The notes under the pieces are model-generated. The model searched no databases. It had not been told where the DNA came from and saw nothing but the letters and a program-made list of their open reading frames with translations. This document shows positions 48,145 through 60,410 of a DNA stretch of 64,000 bases, piece after piece (positions within the stretch are counted from its first letter, which is position 1; each line of letters begins with the position of its first letter). Made by a program: the position numbers and the translations under genes. Source of the DNA: Pyrrhoderma lamaoense (taxonomy: Eukaryota > Basidiomycota > Agaricomycetes > Hymenochaetales > Hymenochaetaceae); contig NBAZ01000015.1 of the NCBI GenBank assembly GCA_002794735.1, positions 186,001 through 250,000 on the forward strand, written 5' to 3'.

Positions 48145-49309
48145 TATAATTATTTTTACTTTCAGTATAATATGATACAGTCTATAATGCAGTATGCTGT
48201 ATGTATTGACTAAGATCAAATATAATTAACTTGTCTTTATCCTTTAGACTACAATCAACACCATTCTATAATCTGCTCATCGGAGATTTCTGGCCGTTTT
48301 TTATAACTACAACCTCCACGAGGCTTAGAAATACACGAATGTGAGATGTGATTATTGAGTGAGTTTGGACTGATGAGAAGCAATTCATAAGCTCACCCTT
48401 TCCGAAGGATGGATATTCAGTATTCTTGCCGAAAGTGCGTTGATTGCATCGATTGATGTTATCGCAAATACTGAGAGACCATTTCATGAGTATCTCTTTG
48501 TCTTCCTCCACTTTCTTTCAGACCCTCTTCTCCCTCCATAGGGATCAAACCCATATCAGCCATCACAGAGACTGAAGCTCAACAAACCCTAATATTACGT
48601 TCTATTAAGATGTAAGAAATAGAACCTCCTTATTACCAACTCACATCTCAAACTTCGAATGCCTTTCATAAGCACCGTCCCAAGCTCTTGATAAGGTCAG
48701 AGAATCAAGGTTCCGAGTGAGAAACCTTCGAAACCATCGACAGAAATAGGTTTTGAGCGTGTGTGAGTCCGACGTCTTGTGCATCTGATGATCAGTTCAA
48801 TCCTGTTCTTGATACAAATACCAACAGCCTTTCGGATGGTAATTCCTTATCACTCATTTCTCGCAGATTCGCTTCTAGTTCCCAAAGTTAAACACTTGAT
48901 ACGCTTTGACCCCTTGTGAGTTATTTACCTCATCAGATCTCATCAGATCTCGTTATTCTCTACTCTACATTTCCCACCTCCATTGAAAGAAGCTTAACGA
49001 ACGACTTGGATTTGTCCACTTTATCAATTCGCTTCAGCCCTCAGTTCCCATACAATTTATCGAATGAAATCAAATACTAGTCGTTTGTGCTATATACATG
49101 TAGATACAATGCCAAAATTATATCCTCGTTATCTTGTAGGGCTCATTGAAGATAGCAAGGCGATCATGATATATATTATATAAAAGAACGGAAGAGGCAA
49201 GCTAAACTATATACTAAAATACAGAATGCCAGCATACGCGAACAAAAATGACTAAAAACATTAACTGGAAGAAATATCTTGAATGCCATAATCTCTAACT
49301 CCTTTCTAG

Positions 49310-50104
49310 ATAAGTTTGCGATGTTCAAGAAGCTCTAGAGTTCATTATTTATATCTCACATAGGAAAGTTAATTGTCCTCAAAGAAGTCAGGCAGCGGGA
49401 CGTATCAACTATCTTTAAAAACTATAGATCTATCGGAGCTCGCTGCACCTTCATGGAAGGATATGCCAGCCAAGAGAAAAGAGACGTACCATGAGTTTGC
49501 AGGCCTTGAAAAGATGAAGAATCCTCAACCGAAGAATACGAAAAAGCAAAGGTGCTAAAAGGCGAAGAGTATACCATACCCCTTGCACAAAAATACACGT
49601 CCAGAAATCCGAATATTAGATTTCTCGACGTTGTCTCAAAGTCAAACTCCAGAATACTCTGAATGTGCGAGTCTGCCTCAACAACCTATTCAAAATATTG
49701 TAGACAATACCAGTGTCGTGAGTGCTATTGTCATCTAAGAACCTACCCATCCATTCACCCACTGATATACATGTAATACCAGATCCCATACGATGAAACA
49801 TCAAAATCATCTTCAGCGGAAGTGAGCTTACATGCACCCCAGCCAGTGCGCCCAAGGACATCCTGGGTGTACGCTGGGGCCGCATGGTCTCATGACGGCC
49901 CATACAACGGGATAGAGCACCCTCTCCGCACGAGGGAGCCCAGCCCACCCCCATCATAGTACAACGAAACCCAAGATCCTCCGGATGATGTTAACATCGA
50001 AATTATGGGTTTCGAGACTTTCTCGGGGTCATATCCCTTACCTGAGGCGTTCTATCCTGAAGGCATCTTTGACAATATCGGAGAGAATTGAACATCTTCA
50101 CATT
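49310..50104 (+). pseudogene. HMG-box pseudogene, subtype C (partner of 29.84-30.65 kb)
   Basis: Exon 2 relics (ELAAPSWKDMPAKRKETYHE, EKMKNPQPK, YSECASLPQQPIQ, then a GTGAGT donor) and exon 3 relics (PYDETSKSSSAE, FETFSGSYPLPEAFYPEG) with several frame shifts and a stop. Confidence 0.7.
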
Positions 50105-50221
50105 GAAACAACTTCCTATACCTGGGGCATTTCTATTCTCATTTATATAACCATCACTTCGATATTACTGTTTTAACCAATTTGTTTTCTGTAAACCCGA
50201 CTTTCCTCCTGTCAACATGAC

Positions 50222-50420
50222 TCACGCTTTATATAAGTAAGTAAGCCTACCTGTCCATATATCTATGATGACATACTGTATAAGTTGTGAGTATGGGTTG
50301 AAGACATGATAAGAAGCTGATAGAAGAGGTGTTGTAGGAAAGATCTGATAGTTGAAAGTCTGCATATCTGGGTTCATAATCACAGTTCTTATACTTTTTG
50401 TAGGAGGGCTCATCATGGTA
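50222..50420 (-). pseudogene. HMG promoter and exon-1 remnant (inverted copy)
   Basis: Inverted near-identical copy of 29519-29713, including the TATA-like block and the MSST-type exon 1. Confidence 0.6.
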
Positions 50421-50517
50421 CTTCAAAATAAATTAGACTAGATCTTCAAACTTCAGTCTCTCACGCTTGAGCCTTATAGCCGTCATACACCCTCACAAAT
50501 ATTAATCGAAGAGATTA

Positions 50518-50967
50518 TTACAGCCAATATGAAATTGGGGAGCCGATTATGGTAACCCTACGCGAAACTTTGAGAAAGGGATGAAAAAACAAGTTCTCGT
50601 GATAATTCGAGCCTGCAAGCAATACTGTAGGATGAGACTCAAAACTACGGATCTGAGCCGACCGTACATTGAGGTGAGTCTGTGGGCTTGTACGAAGTAA
50701 TCGACCCGAGATGCCACAGAAATCGACTGATACGGAGGCTCGTCTTTCTTCGACGGGCGTAGATTTATACATGTCGTGTAACGTGGAAACATCTAACACC
50801 ACTGTAAAGGGTAAAAGACTATCAAAGTCGAGGATAATTCTGGTCTCCAAAAACGACGGCTTAGATGGTAAATAAGATCCTCTCTCGACTAACCTCATAG
50901 AACATATAAACTGCGAGGTTTTCTCGTGAATGAGAGTCTGTGGGGAGAATAAGTCCCTTGTAATCAA
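50518..50967 (-). CDS. second type of small cluster ORF, right copy
   Basis: 149-codon open frame whose last 110 residues match 29085-29417 (DMYKSTPVEERRASVSVDFC, SFESHPTVLLAG). The true start and coding status are unclear. Confidence 0.3.
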   Translation of the reverse strand: MITRDLFSPQTLIHEKTSQFICSMRLVERGSYLPSKPSFLETRIILDFDSLLPFTVVLDVSTLHDMYKSTPVEERRASVSVDFCGISGRLLRTSPQTHLNVRSAQIRSFESHPTVLLAGSNYHENLFFHPFLKVSRRVTIIGSPISYWL

Positions 50968-51759
50968 ACTGATCTTATCAGTACTTTTCTTATAAGTACT
51001 AGTATAACTTGATTAAACGATATACATGATTATAAGTATATGCGTGTAGCTAGTATACCTGTAACAACATGTAATACAGTTAGGCTATCAGATGTCACAT
51101 AGATTTTCATCGAAGTGCTACTCTCCTGTTTTTCGTTTATGGTATTTCTGTTCCCGAAAGATTTACTTTCTAAACGAGGGAGAAGATACTGTATATGTAC
51201 TAGCCAGCTTTTGTGTCGATCGTGATGATTGAAATCGATCACAACTCCAAGAGATTATCTCGTGAACATCTACTATCTCTTTATCCTCTCCCGCTTTCTC
51301 CAATACCCTCTTGCTCACTTCCAGGTATAGAGTCATATATCATAGAAGATCCTGAATTCTGAAAACTCCTAATGTAACGTACTACTTTGAATCAAGAGAT
51401 CGGAATTCTTACTCGTTAACTCACATCTCAAGAATCTGGCTACCGTTCATAATCGCCAGTACAAGCTCCTGATACGATCAGCGAGCTCACTAGACCAATT
51501 TTTGAAAGGTTAGCTTCCAGCGTAGTCTTGAACTTCAATTCAACTTTCAACATAGATGGCACAGTTATTGCTGTTTATCTTTTGTGAATAATCTATCTTA
51601 CTCCTGCTTTCTCAGGCAAATCACTCTCGGTTATATGGTTGGTCATGTTAACGAAAATGTAAGTACAGAAAGCAAGACGATTTCAAAGCAGAAGCAGCAA
51701 ATTAAGGTAAGTGCGATATTAATACGAAAGCGGGAGGGAAACAGGTATAGGAAGTCATT

Positions 51760-52659
51760 CTAGTATGGAAATGTCCAAGCCTCTCCGATGTCATCAAAGA
51801 GGCCTTCAGGACAAGGCACCTCAGGGAAGGGATATGACCCCGAGAAACTCTCGAAATCCATACTCTCGATGGTTACACCATCTGGAGGATCTTGGATCTC
51901 GTTGAACTGTGGTGGTGGTGCTGGGCTGGGCTCCCTCGGGCGGAGAGGGTGCTCTATTCCGTAGTATGGGCCGTCATGAGCCCATGCGGCTCCTTCGTAC
52001 ACCCAGGATGGAAATGGGCGTACCGGCTGTGGTGCGGGTAAAAATACTTCATCCTCGAATGAACCCGATGGCTCATTGTTTGGCATCTAATATTACATGT
52101 GTATGAGTGGTTGAATGGATGGGCAGGTTTTCAGATGACAATAGCACTCACGTAGTTGTAGTTGTCTACAATATTTTGATTAGGTTGTTGAGGCAGGGAG
52201 CTTATGTTGCTCGGACCTGCACACTGAGAGTAATCCGTTATATGATTTTGCGACACCGTCGAGAAATCTAATGTTCGGCTTTCTCGACGTGTGTCACGTT
52301 TTGAAGAGTATTCAATACTCTTTGCCTTCGACCTCGTGCGCTTCTTTGGGACTTTTGGCTGAGGTCCCATTTTCTTTACTTGGTCGGCGAGCCTATAGAA
52401 CTTATCCTTTTGCTCAGGGGGCAGTGCATTCCATAAAGATGCTGCGTACTTTGAGACATTTTGCTGCCTCTTTTCTGAAGGATTTACGTCCTTCGAGAAT
52501 TTTGTCGTACAAATGTGTGAGCGAAATAAGATGAAGGCATTCGGAGGCTTCTTGAAGGTTCCTATATGGGAGTTAAAGGTCACTAAACTGTATCTACTCA
52601 GAAATATGTAATGATGTACCTGATACAGAGGTATGGTGTGTATTTTGGTTTGAAGTCAT
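51760..52659 (-). CDS. HMG-box transcription factor HMG6 (intact, subtype D)
   Basis: Exons 52659-52620, 52561-52152, 52086-51760 give 258 aa without a break. Exon 1 is MTSNQNTHHTSVS. The box is closest to textbook fungal HMG proteins: KKPPNAFILFRSHICTTKF, NVSKYAASLWNALPPEQKDK, FYRLADQVKKMGPQPK, then basic KKRTRSKAKS. Exon 3 has PFPSWVYEGAAWAHDGPYYG, DFESFSGSYPFPE and FDDIGEAWTFPY, close to subtype A, so the box and the C-terminal domain have different histories. The truncated HMG3 is its relative in the inverted arm. Confidence 0.87.
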
Positions 52660-52766
52660 AGTAAGAGGGTCGATTGAAGGAGGTGATTCAGAGATATAAC
52701 AAGATGTGTAATCTATGAAAGACTGGGTGGTTCACTTTTTGCATATTCAGGCTGTATCATCAACGC

Positions 52767-52773
52767 TTTTATA
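52767..52773 (-). promoter_or_regulatory. TATA box of HMG6
   Basis: TATAAAA on the minus strand, 108 bp upstream of the HMG6 ATG. Confidence 0.6.
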
Positions 52774-52984
52774 CTTATGAAGGAGGCTCGCTGTGGTATA
52801 CTCAATAGTAGACTAGATCTCTGGATTTCATTGTCTCGCGCTTGAGCCTTTCAACCATTGTATACTGTTTCGCAACTATGTTTTTTGACCGGTATATAGT
52901 GAGCAACAGAAAAAACAATGAACTGAACCGCGACAATGAGTACTCTCATTATGCGCAACTCTTGATTATGGACCGCAAAACTAA

Positions 52985-53350
52985 GTTCTCGTGTTAGTGA
53001 AGTGACAACGAGTTATTTATCTCTCATTGTGATGAACAATGAATAGCTGTGTGTTACTTACACATGGGATCCATGAGTGAACCCATATTATTTGAAGCAC
53101 GCGGAGGCTCAGAGCCACCGATTGGGAGCGGTTTTACAATGAGGCTCTCTCGCGTGTCAGTCAAGCAGAACGTATATAGCACAGTACGTCTCCGGAGAGG
53201 TCATTCAAGCTCCGGGTGGTGGTTGCTAGTAGACTTTCCGGAGATTTGAAGAAGTGAGAATGCTCAAGGTGGATTGACTGATATTTTAACATTTGTAAGA
53301 ATGACATGGATCCCACAACTGTGGCTACGGTGAACACCATCGACGGTCCC
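52985..53350 (-). pseudogene. relic of small cluster ORF upstream of HMG6
   Basis: In the HMG6 orientation, broken frames keep TRSLNDLSGDVLCYI (compare TRSLKDFTGVALFIY) and an IHCSSQ-type end. It sits in the usual slot upstream of the HMG gene. Confidence 0.5.
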
Positions 53351-54683
53351 TTTCGTGCTGCTATAATCGTGTTAAATTCCTTTATGGAACAAGATTCATT
53401 GTTCTCGCATGAGTGTTGAATAAAATTTCCTTTATTTCTGGTGTATCGAAGGCCGATTGAATATATTCTGAAGTTGAATTAGCTGTCAAGAAAAGGTCTT
53501 GATTCGATTCACCTAACTACGATCGGTACCCGTTTACTGTTTACTTGTTTTTTCATAGCTTTTCCTTTATGTATATTCTCTTCGTATGTCTAAGAGACTC
53601 GCATGTGATATCCGCTATATCTACGAGATTAGACCGATGAGAAGATAATCGCTCGCCATCCAGTTTCTTTGTAATGAGACAACCTTCGCTTCATGGATCT
53701 CAGTTTTTGTGGTTGGGATCTTATGGACCATCCGGTGTATCGTTTGAGCCCCAGTCTCTCGTTTTCTCTTCTCATCGAAATTGGCTCCTGTTTTCACTTG
53801 AGCCTGTAAGTCACGATAAATTTTTTAGTGATATTGAACCGTCGAAAAGTTCTATTTGCCTGTCAAGTCGAGCCTCAAGGTTAAGGACGTGGTTCCAATA
53901 ATTATAGGCTCGTTAATATATATATCACGCACTTCAAGCTCTTATGAGGTCCCAGAACTCGTATGAAGCACCTACCAGCTATCCACAAGCGCAAGTCTAC
54001 TTTCTTAGGTGCGAGAAAGTTATCACTCCTTAATTTTGATACGTAGCATATCCGATTTGAGATATTTGCTCACGAGTGTACCAGCCGACCGCGGCAGGCA
54101 TCAGTGATATCGATCACGATTCCGATAGATTATTTCGTGCCTCTTTCAAAGTCTTTGTCCTCTTCCGCTTTCTATAAAACCCCTTCTCCCATCTTTGTGC
54201 CTAGATTAGCGTCCCTCATCGTGGAGGCTGTATCCCAATAAGCTTTATCGTAGTGCACTACTCATAAACAGAAGTAGATATATTTATCCACTATCTCTCT
54301 CTCATCTCGGTCTTCAACCACCTTTCATAATCACCTCTTGACACGATCAGTGAGTTCACTTCATCGAACTTCTGAACGGGAACCAAACTGTCGAAAATTA
54401 GGTGTTTGATTGTATGTGATTCTGCTTTCGCTCGTTGTTGTAGTCTATATGCTAATGCTTCCTTATGATTTCAGCTAATTCTTGGCGGTTCATTGAGGAT
54501 TGTAGAGTAAGCGGTCACAAAATACAAAGGAACGATGTCTTTTTATATTTCTAAGCTGTATAAATGGTGAGTCATGCTAACGATAAGGGAAAAATGAAGA
54601 GACAGAAAATAGATCGATGAAAAAACTGTGATATCATAGCAATGGTAATATAGTTACGAAAGCAAGAGGGAAACGGGTATGCT

Positions 54684-55570
54684 TCAAAGCAAAGATGTCC
54701 AAGCTTCTCCAATATCGTCAAGGAGGCCATTTGTACAAACTCCTTCAGGTAGAGGATATAACCTCAAGAAGGTTTCGTAGTCCATATCCTCAACGCTGAC
54801 GTGGCTTGGCTCATCATGCATTTGGTGGATTGGCGATGGGGTTGGCTCCCTTGTGGTGAGAGGGAGGTCCACGTTAGTGTATGGCCCAGTTTGGGACCAT
54901 ACGTCGTCACTGGGTGTCCCGGATGGAAGCGGGTGTACCTGCTGGGGTGCAGGTAGGCTCTCTATAGTTGACGATGAACCCGATGGTTCACCGTACAGGA
55001 CCTGGTACTTCAGCAGTGAATGAGTGGATTGTAGAGTCTCGGATGACGTTGATACTCACCTTTTTCGTTTCGTCCACGAATCTTAAAGTAGGGTAATGGG
55101 GCAGGGAGTTGATACTACTCGGACCTGCATATTGGGAGTAATCTAGTATTTGGCTTTGATGCGTTGCTGAGAAATCCAATACTCGGATTTCTGGTCCTAA
55201 TTCGCGTTTCGAGGAGTATGTATTACTCTTCGCCTTCGCCTTTGTGCGCCTCCGTTTCTTAGGCTCCTTTGGGCGAGGGTCCTTCTTCTTTTCGAGGTCT
55301 GCGAGCTTGTAATATTCGTCTTTTTTCGCCGCAGACATCTCCTCCCATAGACGTGCAGCGTACCTCGATACGTCCTGCTGCTTTGTATCTGGGAGGAACT
55401 CAATATTTCGAACGACGTTCCTTCGGAATACGAAGAACGCGTTCATGGGCTTCTTGAACGCTGCAACCGTATCTAAGAGAGAGTTAGAGATTACTTATTT
55501 ATATCAATCTAGAAGGGTGTAATGACATACTGGTGTCAGCGGTCTCTTGCGTATCTTGGTTTGAAGACAT
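54684..55570 (-). CDS. HMG-box transcription factor HMG7 (intact, subtype B)
   Basis: Exons 55570-55531, 55472-55060, 55001-54684 give 256 aa without a break. Exon 1 is MSSNQDTQETADT. The box reads FKKPMNAFFVFRRNVVRN, DVSRYAARLWEEMSAAKKDE, YYKLADLEKKKDPRPKEPKK, with basic tail RRRTKAKAKS. Exon 3 is the subtype-B C-terminal domain: VLYGEPSGSSS, HPLPSGTPSDDVWSQTGPYT, REPTPSPIHQ, DMDYETFLRLYPLPEG, LLDDIGEAWTSLL. It is first in a run of three direct repeats of this subtype. Confidence 0.88.
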
Positions 55571-55573
55571 AGT

Positions 55574-58500
55574 AGAAAGTTGCTGGAAGGTGGAGATGGT
55601 GGAGAGTACGTTGTATGGATGATTGGAGAGTTTGGTTTCTGCTCTTCTGGGTTGTACCATCACAGTTTTTATACTTCTCGTAGGAGGCCCATTGTGATAT
55701 TTCTAAATAATGGATAGATCTCTAGACTTCATTGTCTTATGCGCTTGAGCCTTCCAACCGTTATACACTTTCAAACCACCATTAATTGAATGGGACAATA
55801 AAATCAATAAAACAACAATGAAGTAATCTTTGACAACAAACAATTCTATTATACGAAGCTCTCGCTGATGGAGTGAGAAATCAGATTCTCGTGTTTGTAA
55901 AGAGATGGTGAGTTATTAATCATTCATTGTTCGTTACAATGAATGAACAATGCGGTACTGACACATGTTTTCCATGAATGAGCTTGTGGTTTCTACTGTA
56001 AACATAGGCCTGGAGCTCCATTCAAGGTTGATTATAGTGAGGGTGCTGTGTGCATCAGGAACCGATTGAAGTACCAAGGTGACTCCAGAGGGGCTGTTCG
56101 AGTTCTTATCAGCAGGATCTGCTGGCTGTATTCACAGTTGGGTACTCGAACAGATTCATAATGCTTGAAGTGACTTGATGCTGCTACGATCGACACGTCA
56201 CGATAGAGGCAATCAGCTCTTCTGTTCTAAGCGACTCGGGATTGAGGGCTTTAAGATGCATTTGATGTGATGCTGTAGAGTGCTACTCTCATTTATTATT
56301 ATTACATGGGCAGGCTGATCCTGTGTACATGAACAATTACATTCTCAACTCTGCTGCACGGGATAAAGAAAGAAAAAACCCCGGAAACTACATGTACAAT
56401 TCAATTGAGCTAGGTGTGGTATATTATCAAACCACCGAGTTATAGTATTTATCGATAATCTTCAGCTTTCAAGCACTGATTAGACTGACAATCTCGGAGA
56501 CGGTGCTACCTGATCTCCCATCACCAACTGACATATTTCTCATTTGTCAGGAGATCAGTATCTGTCCTTTCGGTTTTCAATTGTATTTACGATGATCCAG
56601 CCCCCGTAGGTTGTTTGAGGAAGAGAAGAGTACCTGTTGTATCTATCGTGTGGATCCCGTCGTGGATTTCTACAGAACCTTCCTGCTCTCCTCCAGGTCC
56701 CAATCATCGCAAAACTCGATGCTCAGCGTAGTCTAATAGAATTTCAATTCATCAGATTAGTTGCTTTCAGTTTTTTGGATGCACTAATTCCAATAACTAC
56801 ATCCAGTGAATCCATTAATATAAATTCTCGGAGTGTACCGTGACATCCGTCAGTCTGAGCTAACTTTTATTTTTTAATTTGATAATCGCTTTATATGATC
56901 GTTCTTGACAACTAGTATCTAAATATTGTGTTTACCATGTTCTGTATTCACATTTATTCTCTTCCATATATACCGTGAGCCAATATAAGGGAAACCACAG
57001 TGGACAAATCGATAAGGCAACACCATCAAAGCGAGGAAGGAGTGAGCTTAGAAACACTAGGGAAGAGGAGATACGGTGATCTATTTTCGGGCGGTAAAAG
57101 CTCCCTTGTGTGAGTTTAGAGGGTATAGACTAGTTTGGAGCTGCTGTGTAGATGCTTATGCGTGTTATTGGAAGATACAATCATATCCTTAGAGTATATT
57201 GAAGGAAAACGACTGAGTATTAAAACCCGACTCTGTGTCTGAAATGTAGTCAGAGCTTAAAGATGGTATATTCACGCATAAGTATATAGTATAAAAATGC
57301 ACCACTTACTTGCAGGAATGCCCAGCTTATTTTCAGGCGCCTGCGGAAGATTGGTTTGGAAAGCTGCGAATGAAGATCTACTTACCCAATACAACCTATT
57401 ATTCCACTCAGCGATTTACTGGGAATAATCACATTATATATTTTAGCATATATGAGCATATACATCATCTTTGATGTCTTTTGTAATGGTTTACTACCTT
57501 GATCAGGCTCTACAAGAGTTGGGGAACACCATTTTTCTCGCTACTTAAACTTTGTATTGTCTTACTTTTCTCTATGATGTTTAGGATGCACAGGCTCTGA
57601 GTTCTCTTAAATTGGCTAGTAACGGAGCTCGCTACATTATCAGAGCGGTTACTATATATCCCGTTCACTACTATACAGATAGATATCTCACTCAAGTAGA
57701 CTACCATCAGTATATGGTCTGGGAACTTTATCAAGATATCTCAGTGAGCCAGAAGCGGTGCTTTGTTTGCGTAAGACAAGCCTTACCCTGTCCACCGCTC
57801 TACAACAACACCCTTATCAGCTGCGGACTGACTAGATACCTCTGGTTGTTGATACGTCGTGTATCAGGGATGACTGGCATTCATTACGGTAACAATGCGA
57901 TCCTTGAGTCTAGTATTTCTATACCTATTAGACTATGGTTACCCATGCTGGACAGAGAAAGGTGATATATCGAAGGATATATAATCCATTGGAATCTATC
58001 CATATTTTATAGCTCTTATTGTATGCAGACCATGACAGGAACAGTCTGCATATAATCCCGTAAATAACGATGGCGATGTTGTGGCAAGAGGAAGAGGTTA
58101 TTCTGCTAAAATATAGTATTCTATCAGCATACACATTCGAGGGCATCAGTAAATACACAAACTTATATTAATTATTGTAGACGGGGAGCCGGAGATCCTG
58201 GGCAGAATGTGATTGTATAGGAGTCGCTTTGAGTAGTAGTAGAAATGGTCAATTAGATCTGGATGTGGCGTTGGAGCCACTTCTTTGACTAGCTGAGGAT
58301 TTTGAAGACAAGCCCACAGTCAAGGAATCAGATGAGGTGGTATAGAATGATGCGATTGTGTTGCTACTAGGATCTGATTGAAGCGATGATATTGTAGAAT
58401 CCGTTTTATACGAAGGGTTTTAGGTTGTTCCAGCATTTACCATTATTTTTGGACGATAAAATGATACGTAAATGATCGTGAACAAGGCTTTCAAATCAAT

Positions 58501-59520
58501 AAAGGAGAGGTGAAGAAAAAAGGCACGTTAAGCCTGAACACTCATCTGTACGGCTCAAGTTGGGGGGTTGTCCTCTGGACTGATATTTCTCACATACCTG
58601 CACTCCGTGATCGGCATTCTCGATGTCGGAGTGGCTGCGGACAATGCGAAAGTTGTTACAAGGTGGCTGGCTCGGAGGGAGGGGAAGAGAGTAGAACTAT
58701 TAAAGCTTTGTCAGATCTACATTGATTCCTATCAAATATCCATATCCCGCTACGTGAATATAACATAGATCCTGAGTACTATATCTGGTACCAAGTTGAT
58801 TTATTATGGTTTAGCTTCTAGTTCTAAAGAACTGTAAGTTATTTCTGTGCTTCAATTTCACCTGACCCGCCACCTGGCTAGAGGCGCGGTTCTAATTAGA
58901 TAATCGGAAGGTAGAGGGTCAGGTGCGTCAATCACGATGATTGATTGATATCGATCACGATTCTGGAAGATTATTCAGTGTCTCTTTGTCCTCTTACACT
59001 TTCCTCAAACTCCCTTGCTCACCATTGCTCATATCCACGTATGGCTTTGTGTCACTCGCCGCGGAGACTGCATCTTAATAGCCTTTATACAGAGTATAGA
59101 GATCTTTGTTCACCGTCTATAATTGCCTTTCATAATCACCGCCTCAGCTCACGACACCGATCAGTGTGCTCATTTGATCAAACTTCTAAACAACGGCTAA
59201 GATTAGGTACTTGAGTGTATGTGAGTCTAAGTGGTTCTAACCTTTCGCTCGTTGTCGTTGTCTGTATGCTATCACTCACTTCCGATCTTAACAGATCTTC
59301 TGTTTCTTGTTGGTTCATTGAGATTCGTAAAGCAAGCAATTACAAAATGCAAAGGAGCGATGTCTTTTTATACTCTAATTTATATTGATGGTGAGTCATG
59401 CTAACGAGAAGGGAGAAATGAAAGTACAGAAAACAGATCGATAAAAAACAGTGATATCAAAGTAATGTCATACAAATGGTAATATAAATACAAAAGCAAG
59501 AGGGAAACGGGTACAAGAAG
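55574..59520. repeat. inter-gene part of tandem unit B, first copy
   Basis: Matches 60.4-63.7 kb in direct orientation, with offset 4.84 kb at the left end, about 4.35 kb in the middle (a ~500 bp length difference near 56.3-57.1 kb) and 4.2 kb at the right. It contains a small-ORF relic near 55.95-56.1 kb and decayed open frames around 57.5-58.0 and 58.26-58.44 kb. No intact gene is supported. Confidence 0.7.
55667..55673 (-). promoter_or_regulatory. TATA box of HMG7
   Basis: TATAAAA on the minus strand, 97 bp upstream of the HMG7 ATG. Confidence 0.65.
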
Positions 59521-59525
59521 TTGCT

Positions 59526-60407
59526 TCAGAGCAAGGATGTCCAAGCTTCTCCAATATCGTCAAGGAGGCCATTTGTGCAAATCCCCTCAGGTAGAGGATA
59601 TAACCTAGAGAAGGTTTCGTAGTCCATATCCTCAACGCTGACGTGGCTTGGCTCATCTTGTATTTGATGTATTGGCAATGGGGTTGGCTCCCTTGTGGTG
59701 AGAGGGAGGTCTACGTTAGTGTATGGCCCGGTTTGGGACCATACGTCGTCACTGGGCGTCCCGGATGGAAGCGGGTGTACCTGCTGGGGTGCAGGTAGGT
59801 CTCTTATTGTCGACGATGAACCCGATGGTTCACCGTATGGACCTGATACTTCAGCCGTGAATGAGTGGATTGTAGAGTCTCGGATGACGTTGATACTCAC
59901 CTTTTTCGTTTCGTCTACGAATCTTAAAGTAGGATAATGGTGCAGGGAGTTGATAAAACTCGGACCCGCACACTGGAGTAATCTGGGTTTGAGATTGATT
60001 CATTTTGGAGAAATCCAACACTCGGATTTCCGGTTTGGATCGTGTTTCGAAGAGTATGTGTTGCTCTTTGCCTTCGCCTTTGGACGCCTCCGTTTCTTAG
60101 GCTCCTTCTGGCGAGGGTCCTTCTTCTTTTCAAGGTCTGCGAGCTTGAAGTATTCGTCTTTTGTCGCCGCAGACATCTCCTCCCATAAACGGGCAGCGTA
60201 CCTCGATACGTCCTGCTGCTTTGTCTCTGGGGGAACTCAACATTGCGAACGACGTTCCTTCGGAATACGAAGAACGCGTTCATGGGCTTCTTGAACGCCG
60301 CAACCGTATCTAAGAGAGAGTTAGAGATTACTTAATCATATCAATCCAGAAGGATTTGATGACATACTGGTGTCAGCGGTATCTCGTGTATCTTGGCTTG
60401 AAGACAT
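59526..60407 (-). CDS. HMG-box factor HMG8 (subtype B, several frame breaks)
   Basis: Exons 60407-60368, 60309-59901, 59842-59526. Exon 1 is MSSSQDTRDTADT. The box starts FKKPMNAFFVFRRNVVRN, then a C-run (plus GGGGG at 60229-60233) is one base short and the rest of the box (RYAARLWEEMSAATKDEYFK) lies in another frame. Exon 2 totals 409 nt against 413 in HMG7. Exon 3 lacks one C at its start (GTCCATACGG for GTCCCATACGG) but is otherwise open. Probably a decaying copy of HMG7, unless several bases are sequencing errors. Confidence 0.75.
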
Positions 60408-60410
60408 TGT

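Larger units (their letters stand above)
46550..51750. repeat. right arm of inverted duplication, centre about 40.0 kb
   Basis: Inverted copy of about 28.0-33.4 kb; see the left arm. Its outer flank (51.2-51.7 kb) is also a direct repeat of 45.8-46.5 kb. Confidence 0.75.

Noticed and set aside
57510..57965. Overlapping open frames near 57.6 kb and the similar frame at 61.7 kb
   Set aside because: The two copies do not keep a common reading frame or protein sequence beyond short blocks, so they are treated as decayed or non-coding.
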